Source: Gammaproteobacteria bacterium (GTDB lineage: Bacteria > Pseudomonadota > Gammaproteobacteria > JAJPIJ01). From it: DNA of 64,000 bases. Made by a program: the position numbers and the translations under genes. The DNA lies in contig JAJVHZ010000058.1 in assembly GCA_022072255.1 (NCBI GenBank), positions 38,828 to 102,827 on the forward strand, written 5' to 3'. Below the pieces are notes generated by a model. That model was not told where the DNA came from, searched no databases, and saw only the letters and a list, made by a program, of their open reading frames with translations. Below are positions 43,470 to 52,808 of the stretch, piece after piece. Numbering within the stretch: the first letter of the stretch is position 1; every line of letters starts with the position of its first letter.

Positions 43470-44817
43470 CATTAAGCCCCTTTCTGCCGTCGTAATCCTC
43501 AGAGATGCGACTGACCCTCCTTATAAATTTATCAATCTAAAAACGAGTGAATTGCCACTAGACAGTTCGCGCAGAGCAGCCTTAAGTGCTCTGCGCGGGT
43601 TGGCGTTAGTAATTTTTCTTTTTTATTGGGCGGGACTTGGGTGGAAGCATCGTCCTCCTTGGCTTCGGAATATGCTGTGTGTCGGCTGGGCGTTGGCAGG
43701 GCTAGGATGGGCAACGGCGTTGACAACACCTTATTTCCTCTCCACCACCCAAGTTCACGAATATTTCACTGATGATCGGCTGCTCGCACCGATTTCGTGG
43801 GCGCTTATTATTCTACCAGCGCTACCTTTGCTCTGCGTGATGATCCTCAATCTTATTGAGGCACAGCGAGCACAAGCCAAAGCAAAGGAGTGGGCAGAGT
43901 TACTGATGCGAAGCCAAATTTGTTTATTGATTGGCAGAAGCAGCGCAGGCCAGACACTTGAAATCAAAGGCCCCTCTTTTGGTGTTAAGTTATGCGTAAG
44001 AATTCTACTGGCGCTACATAGAGCGAATCCTGTTTCTGCAGAACAGTCTCAGTTGTGGTATCGCTTCTTTGATCAGTTGCCAAAGATGCTTCGCAATTTT
44101 AGTGGGACTGGAGAAATCACAGGTCGGGGGTTTATAAAATGGATCAATCGATTAGAGGATAAAATCGCTGTCTCCCAAGCCCATCCCGAGATCACCGACA
44201 TGATCGCACCCGTTCAGAGAGGGGCCTTTTTGCGTAGATCGGGCATCAGCCGAGCAAGTTCAACTGAATCCAGCCTCGTAGGACATGCGTCCGGGAGCGA
44301 CCAATTACGCCTGCATTGCTATTGGCATTTGGCACAGGTACTCGCTAAGTTGGGAGGGCTGGTTGATGGTCGCACAAAAGCTAGGTCTACAGCATTAGCA
44401 TTAATGTTAGCAATAGTGCTGATAGCGCTCCCAGGTATTTGGGGAATTCTTTTTCCACCGCTCTCACCAAAGCTTAATTATAGTGAATGCTGGTGGGGAA
44501 ATGATACTTCACCAGGTTCAGGCGGGGGCGACCGGTTATTTTTGTCCTTCGACACCGACTCCGCAAATGATTTCAAAGTTAAGTTGAATTCTGAGTACTG
44601 GCGGAACTGGGAAAACGGGCTAGAACAGAAGCCTCATCACAAAGGGGAAATATTAATCCCATTGAAAAAACATAGTGACGAACAGAAAGACGGTGACCGG
44701 TTCAATGGCGAGATTGAGTTGGTACGACAGCATCGGCATTTTCTCTTCTTCCCGCTGCCGGATACGACGGTTGAGGAGATTCCGCTCTCGATCTGGTTGC
44801 CCTACCAACAGAAGTGA
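43063..44817 (+). CDS. Large multi-pass membrane protein, unknown
   Basis: 584 residues from the ATG at 43063 (MSSNLSDGLQ). A helical N-terminal soluble domain of about 165 residues is followed by TM segments near residues 180-200 (LALVIFLFYWAG), 210-235 (MLCVGWALAGLGWATAL) and 245-270 (WALIILPALPLLCVMIL). After a long cytoplasmic domain there is one more TM (ALALMLAIVLIALPGIWGIL, about 445), then a C-terminal beta-rich outer domain. No family is recognised. It overlaps the preceding frame by 407 bp. It could be a sensor or assembly protein of the envelope system. Confidence 0.7.
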   Translation: MSSNLSDGLQKWFVRFWEFVEWEKAAGNLPSEPLFRVRESWEHWWDTELSLDERGDIEQLASVLSKMEDGQKDFAHWVEEWIEAHLKWPGSGRLVLMQMAQMPLFDYWRGKEWESYREYANLIILSPEEGQWSIANIKPLSAVVILRDATDPPYKFINLKTSELPLDSSRRAALSALRGLALVIFLFYWAGLGWKHRPPWLRNMLCVGWALAGLGWATALTTPYFLSTTQVHEYFTDDRLLAPISWALIILPALPLLCVMILNLIEAQRAQAKAKEWAELLMRSQICLLIGRSSAGQTLEIKGPSFGVKLCVRILLALHRANPVSAEQSQLWYRFFDQLPKMLRNFSGTGEITGRGFIKWINRLEDKIAVSQAHPEITDMIAPVQRGAFLRRSGISRASSTESSLVGHASGSDQLRLHCYWHLAQVLAKLGGLVDGRTKARSTALALMLAIVLIALPGIWGILFPPLSPKLNYSECWWGNDTSPGSGGGDRLFLSFDTDSANDFKVKLNSEYWRNWENGLEQKPHHKGEILIPLKKHSDEQKDGDRFNGEIELVRQHRHFLFFPLPDTTVEEIPLSIWLPYQQK

Positions 44818-44886
44818 GAGGCGCAGAAATGATTTTTCATTCTAGGCCCTTTTCGGCGTATACCCTGATTGAAGGAGATTGGCGAT

Positions 44887-45714
44887 ATGGCACCGACAGC
44901 TTACACCCTTCTGCGCAGTTGCGAGGCACTTATCCTGCTGGCGCTTGTTTTCGCGCTCGCCGGATGCCGCAATCGTAATGAGTTCGAAGTCGTGGAAATG
45001 TTTGTTCGGCCCAAGCCGGAGGTTAAGGCTGGGGAGACGGCGCAAATAGGCGTTTATGTAAAAAACCCCCCGCCGGGTGTCAAATATCGCTGGCGGGCCA
45101 CGCGTGGCAAGTGCAACCCGCAGTCGTCAAGCGATCTTGTAACGACTTACACTGCGCCAAGCCAGCAAGGTGAAGATCAAGTCACACTAGAGGTCTTGGC
45201 AGATGGAAAAACAATCTTGGCGCAAGGGGTGATCGTTAAGGTGATCGCAGGGCCGGCAGCAACAGAGGGAGGAGGAGATCAAAACCGGATTGGCGGCGGA
45301 GATTCCGGGCAGATCGCACCTGCACTGCCGCCCGGGCACCAACCTGCACCTATAGCCCCCCAAAAGCCGGGGCCTTTGGGCCAGCCAACAATTCGTATTC
45401 TCACCGCACCCTCTTACAACCCGCTTGGCGGGGGGCCGCCGGAGGAGATTACAGGCGTGGTCTCAGGAGTGGAGTCTGAAAGGTTTCGCGTGGTGGTTTA
45501 TGCGCTGACAGATTACTGGTACGTCCAGCCACTCACAGATGCGCCTTTCACCGACATTAGCCAGGATGGCAGTTGGAGTACACACTCCCATCTGGGAACC
45601 AAGTACGCCGCATTGCTGGTCAGGCCATCCTTTAATCCGCCGAAGAAAACTTCCAACCTGCCCGGTGCTGTCGGGGACGTCGTGGCAGTTATTACGGCCT
45701 CAGGTAGAAAGTAG
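44887..45714 (+). CDS. Lipoprotein with shared envelope domain
   Basis: 275 residues from the ATG at 44887. A signal peptide with the lipobox LAGC (VFALAGCRN) marks an exported lipoprotein. An Ig-like domain (PEVKAGETAQIGVYV) covers about residues 35-115, a proline-rich linker follows, and the last 105 residues hold the shared domain (ITGVVSGVESERFRVVVYA...WYVQPL...AALLVRPSFNP). Three other proteins here carry the same domain. It may anchor on the membrane and bind the polymer or the barrel protein. Confidence 0.75.
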   Translation: MAPTAYTLLRSCEALILLALVFALAGCRNRNEFEVVEMFVRPKPEVKAGETAQIGVYVKNPPPGVKYRWRATRGKCNPQSSSDLVTTYTAPSQQGEDQVTLEVLADGKTILAQGVIVKVIAGPAATEGGGDQNRIGGGDSGQIAPALPPGHQPAPIAPQKPGPLGQPTIRILTAPSYNPLGGGPPEEITGVVSGVESERFRVVVYALTDYWYVQPLTDAPFTDISQDGSWSTHSHLGTKYAALLVRPSFNPPKKTSNLPGAVGDVVAVITASGRK

Positions 45715-45792
45715 CCGCAAAGATTGATTTCTGCCTGTATGGGTTACGTGAGGTAGCAGACCCGAAATTTTAACGAAGGGAGATAAGCACGT

Positions 45793-46245
45793 ATGAGATA
45801 TTCGCGATGTATCAAAAGTCTGATGGTCAGGGCTATCTTTATCGCTTCGATAGCTACACTGGTTCAGGTAGTGATGGGCCAAACCAATGACAAAGCACAA
45901 GCGAACAAGGCGGAGGGGCCAAGTGTCCAAATTACCACTGTCCCGCCGAGATATGAACCGGGGGATCGCATGGAGCCGATCGCCGGGGCTGTCAGCGGAG
46001 TGAAGTTCGAGGAGCATAAGGTGGTGATTTTCTCCCGCACCGATCAATGGTATGTCCAGCCTTTCATTGCTTCGCCTCACACAGAAATTGATAGTCAGGG
46101 TAAGTGGGAAACTGACATTCATCTAGGCAACGAGTACGCTGCGTTGCTGGTAAAGCCTTCCTACAAGCCACCCGACAAAACCTGGAATTTGCCCAAGGTC
46201 GGCGGCGACGTGTTAGCGATCGCCACAGCGCGCGCGAAGAAATGA
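45793..46245 (+). CDS. Secreted single-domain protein (shared domain)
   Basis: A 150-residue exported protein. A signal peptide (MVRAIFIASIATLVQVVMGQ) is followed by a single copy of the shared domain (IAGAVSGVKFEEHKVVIFSRTD...WYVQPFIASPHTEI...EYAALLVKPSYKPPDKTWNLP). It is the shortest form, which defines the domain limits. No catalytic motif is visible, so a binding or structural role is likely. Confidence 0.75.
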   Translation: MRYSRCIKSLMVRAIFIASIATLVQVVMGQTNDKAQANKAEGPSVQITTVPPRYEPGDRMEPIAGAVSGVKFEEHKVVIFSRTDQWYVQPFIASPHTEIDSQGKWETDIHLGNEYAALLVKPSYKPPDKTWNLPKVGGDVLAIATARAKK

Positions 46246-46332
46246 AGTTCGTCGGATTGTGAGGGCGGCCACTTTCAATCCACCGCCCTCACGTTTACTC
46301 TGTCGATGTCCTGTTCAGGGGAGGGAGAGAGG

Positions 46333-47163
46333 ATGAAGAACGTTTTTACGGGAGCTGGGCTCCTGTTTGTGATCATAGCAGTGATTGCCAGCAGTGATCG
46401 CGTTGAGCCTGTATTATTGGCTAAGTCTGAAATTGAAGTAGCTTCTCTGGAACATCCAGCGCTTAATACAGCTATGGCATTCAAATCCGATCCTGCCACT
46501 GAAATGAGAGCAATTCAGTTCTCCGGATATGAATGGAGAGTGAAATCCAGTGACAAGCGTGTCGGCCCTGGCCCCAATTACTTTTCCGACGGTGAAGAGA
46601 ACGTCGCGGTTGATGACCAGGGGAGATTGCATATGCGCATCACTCAACGCGACGGGCGCTGGTATTGTGCCGAGGTCATCTCGCAACGAAACTTCGGCTA
46701 CGGTACATATCGGTTCTATGTCGAAACGAATGTAGATCAGATGGACCCAAAAGTGATCCTCGGTCTCTTCACTTGGTCAGACGCACCGGAATACAACCAT
46801 CGCGAGATTGATATCGAAATTTCCCGTTGGGGGAAGTCCGAGAATAAAAACGGGCAATTCGTCGTGCAGCCTTACACGCGCTCACAAAACATCGTGCGCT
46901 TCCAGATTCCGATCGGGTTAGGCACCACCACTCACTCATTCACCTGGAAGGCTGAAAGCATTTTCTGCCAGAGTCTGAAGGGTCTTTCTTCTGTTCCGCC
47001 AGAACCGGATACTGTCATCCACGAGCACACTTTCACTCGGGGCATTCCCAGAGCAGGAGATGAGAATGCGCGTATCAATCTTTGGCTGCTGGGTGGGCGT
47101 CCCGCTGACGGTAAGGAGACGGAGATTATCATCAGCAAGTTTGAGTTTCTGCCGCCACCATAG
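46333..47163 (+). CDS. GH16-like secreted glycanase
   Basis: 276 residues from the ATG at 46333 after AGGGAGAGAGG. An N-terminal signal or membrane anchor (FTGAGLLFVIIAVIASS) is followed by a concanavalin-type beta-sandwich of the glycoside hydrolase 16 type. The catalytic motif EIDIE is at about residues 158-162, preceded by GYGTYRFYVETN. Such enzymes hydrolyse or transglycosylate beta-glucans or galactans. It lies next to a second GH16-like gene at 52.8 kb in the same cluster. The substrate is unknown. Confidence 0.82.
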   Translation: MKNVFTGAGLLFVIIAVIASSDRVEPVLLAKSEIEVASLEHPALNTAMAFKSDPATEMRAIQFSGYEWRVKSSDKRVGPGPNYFSDGEENVAVDDQGRLHMRITQRDGRWYCAEVISQRNFGYGTYRFYVETNVDQMDPKVILGLFTWSDAPEYNHREIDIEISRWGKSENKNGQFVVQPYTRSQNIVRFQIPIGLGTTTHSFTWKAESIFCQSLKGLSSVPPEPDTVIHEHTFTRGIPRAGDENARINLWLLGGRPADGKETEIIISKFEFLPPP

Positions 47164-47402
47164 TCTTTACAGCCAGAAACTCGATCGGCCCTCTTTAATC
47201 CAAAGCTGTAGAGGAAGGCGGGACGAAAACAAACTACAAACATTCATAAACCAGTCGGCGAACATGCCAAATGAACTCTAATTCGATGATACTGTGACTG
47301 AAACGGAACGACTTGCAGTTGAAGTAACGGCCAGCTTCAGCCACTTGTAAATCCCAAACATAGAGCATGCGTCACTGCAAACTTGCATATAGGAGGCGCA
47401 TA

Positions 47403-49316
47403 ATGAGATTACTCGTCGCAACGATCGCACTAGCGTTCCTTTCTCTGACTGTGTTGGCGCAAGGAAACAATCCGGCGCCACGGCAGAACCCCTATTCTTG
47501 TCCGGACGCAAACAAAGGCTTTGGGGTAACCAGCCAGTCTTTAAAGAATATGAAATCGGCAGGAGTTCCCCAAGGGATTTTAGATGATTTGAAAACCATA
47601 AAAAGTAAGGAAGCTATGGAGAAGGAGGAGGATTTTTTAGCTCTCCTAAAAACAGTGATCAAGGCTCAGCTAACTGATGAGTACAAATCATTGATTCTGA
47701 AACATGCCCGCAAGGGAATGACTCTTCGACAGATTCGTCAGCAAATCGAAGCCAGGCGCAATAATTTCGATTCCCAAAACCCCTATGCCAATTGCGAGCT
47801 GGCAGAACTCCTGAAAAGAGTTGGGAGTTATGAGGCCGAAAAGTTTTACCGAGACGCTATCACGGCGGCTGAAAATGCAAAGAAAAATAACAAGGTAGAT
47901 GAGATTGAACCGGCCTTTGACCTGTTTTATGCGGAATACCTGCGAAATTTCAGAGGGCCGCAAAGGCCTCTTTTCGGAGACGCAGAACGGCATTATTTTG
48001 AGGCCTGGAAAAAGCTCAGCAAAATCGACTTTAATTGCCCACCAAACCCGACACGGGATGAATCCTTTGATTGCGAGACCAAAAGACGACTTGAAAGAGG
48101 ACTAGTGGCTCTTTATCAGAGAGACGGATTTCCTCTCTGGCATGGAAATTTGAGTTCAACTGATTCAGGTAAGGCCATAAAAAAACCTTCTGCCTTTTTC
48201 AGCTCGATCAATACTGCTGCCAGATTAACCACCGATCCAGAACGTATCAGTGACGTGAGGGATTTCACCGCGGAAGCAAGTTTTAGCTCAAGCGAAAAGA
48301 GGCTAAATGGCCCCTTAACCAAAGCGGAGTTGCAGAGCATCATTCGATTCAAAGACCAAGTAGAGAGCATCAATCGCCTTCGCCTTCGCTTCGAACGTGG
48401 TTACGCTTTCGACTTCTCCTACAAGTACCGCGCTATTGATGATGCCCAAATAACCAACTTCTACGTGCCGGATCGATTCAACGATTTAAAACTCCGCGAA
48501 TTCGAAGTCGCTGTTGAAAAGACTTCCAACTTCTCTTCGTTCTTCGATCTGTTTGTTCGCGGCGCGTATAGACGAGCCGAACGTAGAGGGCTGATTGAAT
48601 TCAACCCAAATGATCTGGAGAAGATCAACCACTACGAGGCCAATACAGCTATCTCCCGTTTCTTTGGCCCCGACAAAGCGAGTCTCGAACTCGTCTATGT
48701 GTATAACGATATCGATCAAAAGACACTAAATCCGCTGAAAAGAGATAGGTCTATTATGGCTGGAAAATTGACCTACCAGTTGCTAAGACCGGTACCTATC
48801 CTTAAGGCGGCTTATGAAAATCGCTTTGAGACACGCGGCCTGGATTTAACCGCTGGCGCATTGAGAGATAAAGAGAGATTTGGTCCCGTGGATATTACAA
48901 GGCACGATTACTTTGTCGGAATGGCTCTCAAAGGTATTGGCAAGAAGGGAATATTTGACGTAGCCGTCCAGCCGACGATTTTCACTGCTGATGTCGAAGG
49001 AGATAGCTCTCAACAGCACTCTCAATATCGAACGAACGTGAGCTTACTCTGTCGGATTCTCGATGAAGAAGCGCGGCCGAACAAGAGCAAGCCAGCGTTC
49101 TTACATTTAGTGATCCCTTTCAGCTATGATGTGGCCCAAACTGGCAGGAATGATTTCGAAAACTATAAGATCGGCGTGAGTCTAAACGCCAAATTCTTCA
49201 GCAAAGGAGATCGTCGAACGACTTTCCTGGCTTCCATTAGATACGACTTCCAAGATTTTCACAGGTTGGATAAAAGGCTCAATCTAATTAGTCTCAACTT
49301 CAGCATGGGGTTTTAG
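47403..49316 (+). CDS. Probable outer-membrane beta-barrel protein
   Basis: 637 residues from the ATG at 47403, preceded by TAGGAGGCGCATA; a longer frame starts at 47367. A signal peptide (LLVATIALAFLSLTVLAQ) is followed by a helical periplasmic region of about 200 residues. The second half shows alternating strands, as in a beta-barrel, and the protein ends with phenylalanine (NLISLNFSMGF), typical of outer-membrane proteins. It may be the export or assembly pore of the cluster. No specific family is recognised. Confidence 0.7.
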   Translation: MRLLVATIALAFLSLTVLAQGNNPAPRQNPYSCPDANKGFGVTSQSLKNMKSAGVPQGILDDLKTIKSKEAMEKEEDFLALLKTVIKAQLTDEYKSLILKHARKGMTLRQIRQQIEARRNNFDSQNPYANCELAELLKRVGSYEAEKFYRDAITAAENAKKNNKVDEIEPAFDLFYAEYLRNFRGPQRPLFGDAERHYFEAWKKLSKIDFNCPPNPTRDESFDCETKRRLERGLVALYQRDGFPLWHGNLSSTDSGKAIKKPSAFFSSINTAARLTTDPERISDVRDFTAEASFSSSEKRLNGPLTKAELQSIIRFKDQVESINRLRLRFERGYAFDFSYKYRAIDDAQITNFYVPDRFNDLKLREFEVAVEKTSNFSSFFDLFVRGAYRRAERRGLIEFNPNDLEKINHYEANTAISRFFGPDKASLELVYVYNDIDQKTLNPLKRDRSIMAGKLTYQLLRPVPILKAAYENRFETRGLDLTAGALRDKERFGPVDITRHDYFVGMALKGIGKKGIFDVAVQPTIFTADVEGDSSQQHSQYRTNVSLLCRILDEEARPNKSKPAFLHLVIPFSYDVAQTGRNDFENYKIGVSLNAKFFSKGDRRTTFLASIRYDFQDFHRLDKRLNLISLNFSMGF

Positions 49317-49755
49317 GCTGATATCAAGACAGGATTGATAATTCTTAAAGAGCCTGACGTCTAATTCTCGGCTTCTGACTGGCCATTTTCAATTACGTCT
49401 CAGCCCTGAAGCGAGTGATTTGCCTACTTACAGCAATTTCGAATCGGATGTTCAGGAACCGCTTGCTTACGCGCGCGGTACAGTACCGCGACCGTGAGGG
49501 AACGGCTGAACACTCGAACCGAAAACGCTATATTCTACGAGTTTAGCTCAGTTCCCGAAATTTCATGCTAATTCCTGCGAGAGGCAAACCTGACCACAAG
49601 AAATCCGCCAGGTATATCTAAAATCCATGCCTCGGCTTTTTCACCCTCTCTCCCTGCTGGCGTAAGAACTAATGAAGGGGAATTAGGCTGCTTTTATTCG
49701 CAGCGTTGGGTCTTCAAAGCTTTTCGTTTCTGTTCCGACCCGGAGGGAGAAAATC
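49317..49755. other. Intergenic region with palindromic repeat
   Basis: About 440 bp with no convincing gene. A perfect palindrome CGCGGTAC-A-GTACCGCG lies at 49474-49490, followed by GACCGTGAGGGAACGG. This resembles short dispersed repeats that I recall from acidobacterial genomes. A promoter for the downstream genes probably lies here. Confidence 0.45.
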
Positions 49756-51840
49756 ATGAGATTTCCACAGATACATAACTGGAATGCAGCGAGTTTACAC
49801 ATTCAAAGACAGTTACTCTCGACTTGCTTCCTAGCGCTGATGTTGTTCATGCCGGCGCTTGGCCGAAGCGGAGAAAATACTTCGAATCAGGCTGCTGCGC
49901 CGGCGATCAAAATAACTCACGCCCCTTCTGCTGGTGGCGGAGAGGATCGAATGGAACGCATCGTTGGAGAAGTCACTGGCGTAGACTTTTCCAAGTGCAA
50001 AGTTGTTGTCTACTCATTGGGCGGAGAAACCTGGTTTATCCAGCCCTTTGTCAGGACACCCTACACCCAAATTGATGAAAAAGGCCGCTGGGAAACGCGG
50101 ACTCATTTGGGATCACGTTATGCTGCGCTCGTCGTGAGTGCCGAAGATTACAGCCTGCCCGCCGAGAGTTTTGCACTTCCAACGCGCGGAGATACAGTGC
50201 TGGCTATTACAGAAGTCCCGGCAGGTGGTGGCGCGGTGAGCGACGAAAGCAGCAGTGCTGGAAGAGGTCTGTTTTCCTTCGCCAACCTGCAATTGTTGTT
50301 TATCGCGTTTATTGTCATTCTGTGTCTTGGCGCGTTTGATGTTCAGGCCAAACAATTCACTGCTTCGATGAGCGAACTGCTGGGTGACTTGTTATTAGCC
50401 TGCCGCAAGTTGTTTAACCGCATGTGGACGGCAATGGTTGCCTGGCTGAAGACGACACCGGATGAAGCTCAACCACAAGGGGATCAGCGCCAGATCAGAG
50501 GCGTTTATCCTGTCCCTGTGCTGAAAGGCCTCCTTGCTCTTACAATTGCCTCAATCGGGGCGTGTGCAGACTATAGCATTTTAGTCGAAAGCGTAGTCGT
50601 CGTCTTTCCATTGAAGGCAAAGGCTTGGTTAATGGCCTTGATCCTGGTCGCCTGCAAAGCTTTAGTCGGAGTCCTGCTACATTCGTTGACAGGTAGAGTA
50701 AAGCGCTTTTGCCTAGTCTCATTACTCATCTTGCTTTCGCTAACCGATGGCTATTTAGCTTACTTGCGAACCGTCGCTATCGAAGACTCGGTGAACTTGA
50801 TCTCAGTCGCCGAGGTCGTTCCTGATAGCGGCGGCAGTTTGATCATCGAAGGTCAGGATTCGTCATCAGCGCAAGACCAAGCAGCGCGGTCGGTGACGAA
50901 TCGAGCAGCGAAAGAAGGATCGCTCCGTTTTTCGCCTGATGCCCTATTGGCAGCCTTAGTTGCCACACTCTGCGCCTTGGCGGAGACGCTCGGCGTATAC
51001 GCAGCATTCATGCTCGCAGGACACGCGTTGGCCTGGCTAGTTGCCGCTTTCGGGTTGATTCCGGTCGGGCTTCTATATGCGACGAGTTGGTTAGCGACGG
51101 AATGCAAGTTGGCTGACAGGCTCGGCATTGCTATACAGGCCATAATCAGTGCGCTAGGTTTTATCGGCAAAGCGGCGCTCAAGGCCCTGGGTCTGGTGCT
51201 GCGAACTGCCTGGAACTTTCTGGGTCGGTTGCCGCGTCGGGCTTATGAAATATGGCAGGAATGGAAAAGGGACTTGCTTCGCCGCCGATTTGAACGAAAG
51301 CAGCTAAAAGCAGATCTGCAAAACAGGCTTGACCTCGCTTTGCTAGGTCATCGTTACGGTTTGCAACAATCGGAAACGGAGTGGCAGGGGCAAATCAACC
51401 AAACTACGCTTGAGCAGCAAAAACTGTTCGAAGAACGTGACGCGGCGCTTATTCATCAAGGACGTGTGAACGCTGTAGGGCGTGACCGCGAATTGGCCGC
51501 GCAAGAAGCGACTCGGAACGAAGAGCAAGTCGTGATCGAGCATTTAAAGGGGTTGAGCAGCGCACATCGTGATGCCGTATCGGAGTCATTGACTGAAGTG
51601 CTCAATCACTTGAAGAAAGCAGTCAATGAGGTCGGTCAACAGGCCGCAAATGCGATTGTGGGGCAGTCTGCCGAAAAGCGCGAGGAATACGCCAAGCATG
51701 CAGCCGATAGTCTGAATGAAGGTGTTTCATCACTGCTTCGTAAGAACGGCGAAGCTTTTACGGCGGTTGACGGTGACCACAAACGTTTGAAGCTGTGGAA
51801 ATGGTTTAGCAACCGCGAAGGGGATAGAGGTGATTTATGA
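49756..51840 (+). CDS. Multi-TM protein with shared domain and coiled coil
   Basis: A 694-residue protein; the start follows CGGAGGGAGAAAATC. After a signal-like segment (LLSTCFLALMLFMPALG), residues 45-145 hold the shared domain (IVGEVTGVDFSKCKVVVYS...WFIQPFVRTPYTQI...RYAALVVSAEDYSLP). Several TM segments follow at about residues 175-460. The C-terminal 180 residues are a charged coiled coil (QQKLFEERDAALIHQG...). It overlaps the next gene by 4 bp (ATGA). It could link the outer envelope to the cytoplasm. Confidence 0.75.
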   Translation: MRFPQIHNWNAASLHIQRQLLSTCFLALMLFMPALGRSGENTSNQAAAPAIKITHAPSAGGGEDRMERIVGEVTGVDFSKCKVVVYSLGGETWFIQPFVRTPYTQIDEKGRWETRTHLGSRYAALVVSAEDYSLPAESFALPTRGDTVLAITEVPAGGGAVSDESSSAGRGLFSFANLQLLFIAFIVILCLGAFDVQAKQFTASMSELLGDLLLACRKLFNRMWTAMVAWLKTTPDEAQPQGDQRQIRGVYPVPVLKGLLALTIASIGACADYSILVESVVVVFPLKAKAWLMALILVACKALVGVLLHSLTGRVKRFCLVSLLILLSLTDGYLAYLRTVAIEDSVNLISVAEVVPDSGGSLIIEGQDSSSAQDQAARSVTNRAAKEGSLRFSPDALLAALVATLCALAETLGVYAAFMLAGHALAWLVAAFGLIPVGLLYATSWLATECKLADRLGIAIQAIISALGFIGKAALKALGLVLRTAWNFLGRLPRRAYEIWQEWKRDLLRRRFERKQLKADLQNRLDLALLGHRYGLQQSETEWQGQINQTTLEQQKLFEERDAALIHQGRVNAVGRDRELAAQEATRNEEQVVIEHLKGLSSAHRDAVSESLTEVLNHLKKAVNEVGQQAANAIVGQSAEKREEYAKHAADSLNEGVSSLLRKNGEAFTAVDGDHKRLKLWKWFSNREGDRGDL

Positions 51841-52718
51841 AATTGAGATCAATGATTGGTTTGTTGATATTGCTGTCGCTACTATCGGCTTGCTCGTCGA
51901 GATCGAGCGGCGCCCCGGCTGCGGCGACAGGCAAATCAGTAGCGGCGACTGAGAACCCGGCTGTGATAGCTGGATCAAAGTTGGAGACGACTGCCAGGGC
52001 GATTGCTACGCCTCACCCGCGCGCAGTGTATCTGCTTTTAGATGTGAGCGAATCCTATCTACGGGATCCCGTTATCCAAGAGCGCATCATCCGAAAGATA
52101 CAGGCGATCGTCAGTTCGCTCGGTCCGTCGGATGTATTTCTACTGATTCATATATCGGGCAAGTTTGACCCGAAACAGAACGTCAAGGTACAAGCCGAGA
52201 TGCCACCTGTGCCGGTAGAACTTTTACAGCCGACGAATAAACTACTGGAGTGGAACCAGAAACAAGCGAGGCTGAATGGCATCTGGGAGCGTGTGTCCGC
52301 GAATCAACAGAAGATCGCCAAATATCTGAACGATTCGGCTATGGATCAAAGCCTGATCACGGACCTCTATGGCGCGCTTGAGTATTGTGCACAAAGGCTG
52401 AAAGGCGAACCGGAGGGTGAGAAGTATTTATTCATCTTCTCCGATCTTGAACACGATTTCAAAGGTGTGAGGACAAATAAGCCGCCAGTACAACGCCTTG
52501 ACCTGCACGGAGTGCAGGTCAATCTTCTGTTTGTCCCCTGGGATAATCAATCTGCCTGGAATGCGATGGAACAGGCTTGGGGAGGTTGGTTCAAAAACCA
52601 GAATGGCGCTGTTAGGTTTTCGATGCATGATGTCAAGGATAGTGAACGTCAGATCCTACTCGCGCCGAACACAGCGCCCAAGCGGCTTCCCTCTCCTTTT
52701 GGTAGCGCCAATGAGTGA
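51837..52718 (+). CDS. Lipoprotein with VWA-like domain
   Basis: A 293-residue lipoprotein with lipobox LSAC (LLSLLSACSSRS). Residues 60-280 look like a von Willebrand factor A-type fold with a MIDAS set: DVSES at 69-73 (DxSxS), a TD motif in the middle and FSDLEHD with Asp203. The fold would bind a metal and a protein partner. It overlaps the previous membrane gene by 4 bp, suggesting a complex. A mechanosensory or scaffold role is possible. Confidence 0.78.
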   Translation: MKLRSMIGLLILLSLLSACSSRSSGAPAAATGKSVAATENPAVIAGSKLETTARAIATPHPRAVYLLLDVSESYLRDPVIQERIIRKIQAIVSSLGPSDVFLLIHISGKFDPKQNVKVQAEMPPVPVELLQPTNKLLEWNQKQARLNGIWERVSANQQKIAKYLNDSAMDQSLITDLYGALEYCAQRLKGEPEGEKYLFIFSDLEHDFKGVRTNKPPVQRLDLHGVQVNLLFVPWDNQSAWNAMEQAWGGWFKNQNGAVRFSMHDVKDSERQILLAPNTAPKRLPSPFGSANE

Positions 52719-52808
52719 TCTAATTGTCGCCAGCATTGTCATGCCTGCGTATCTTGGCGAATGTGAACGGTGAAGTACGATTGCGGATCAATGACTATAG
52801 AGGATTTC

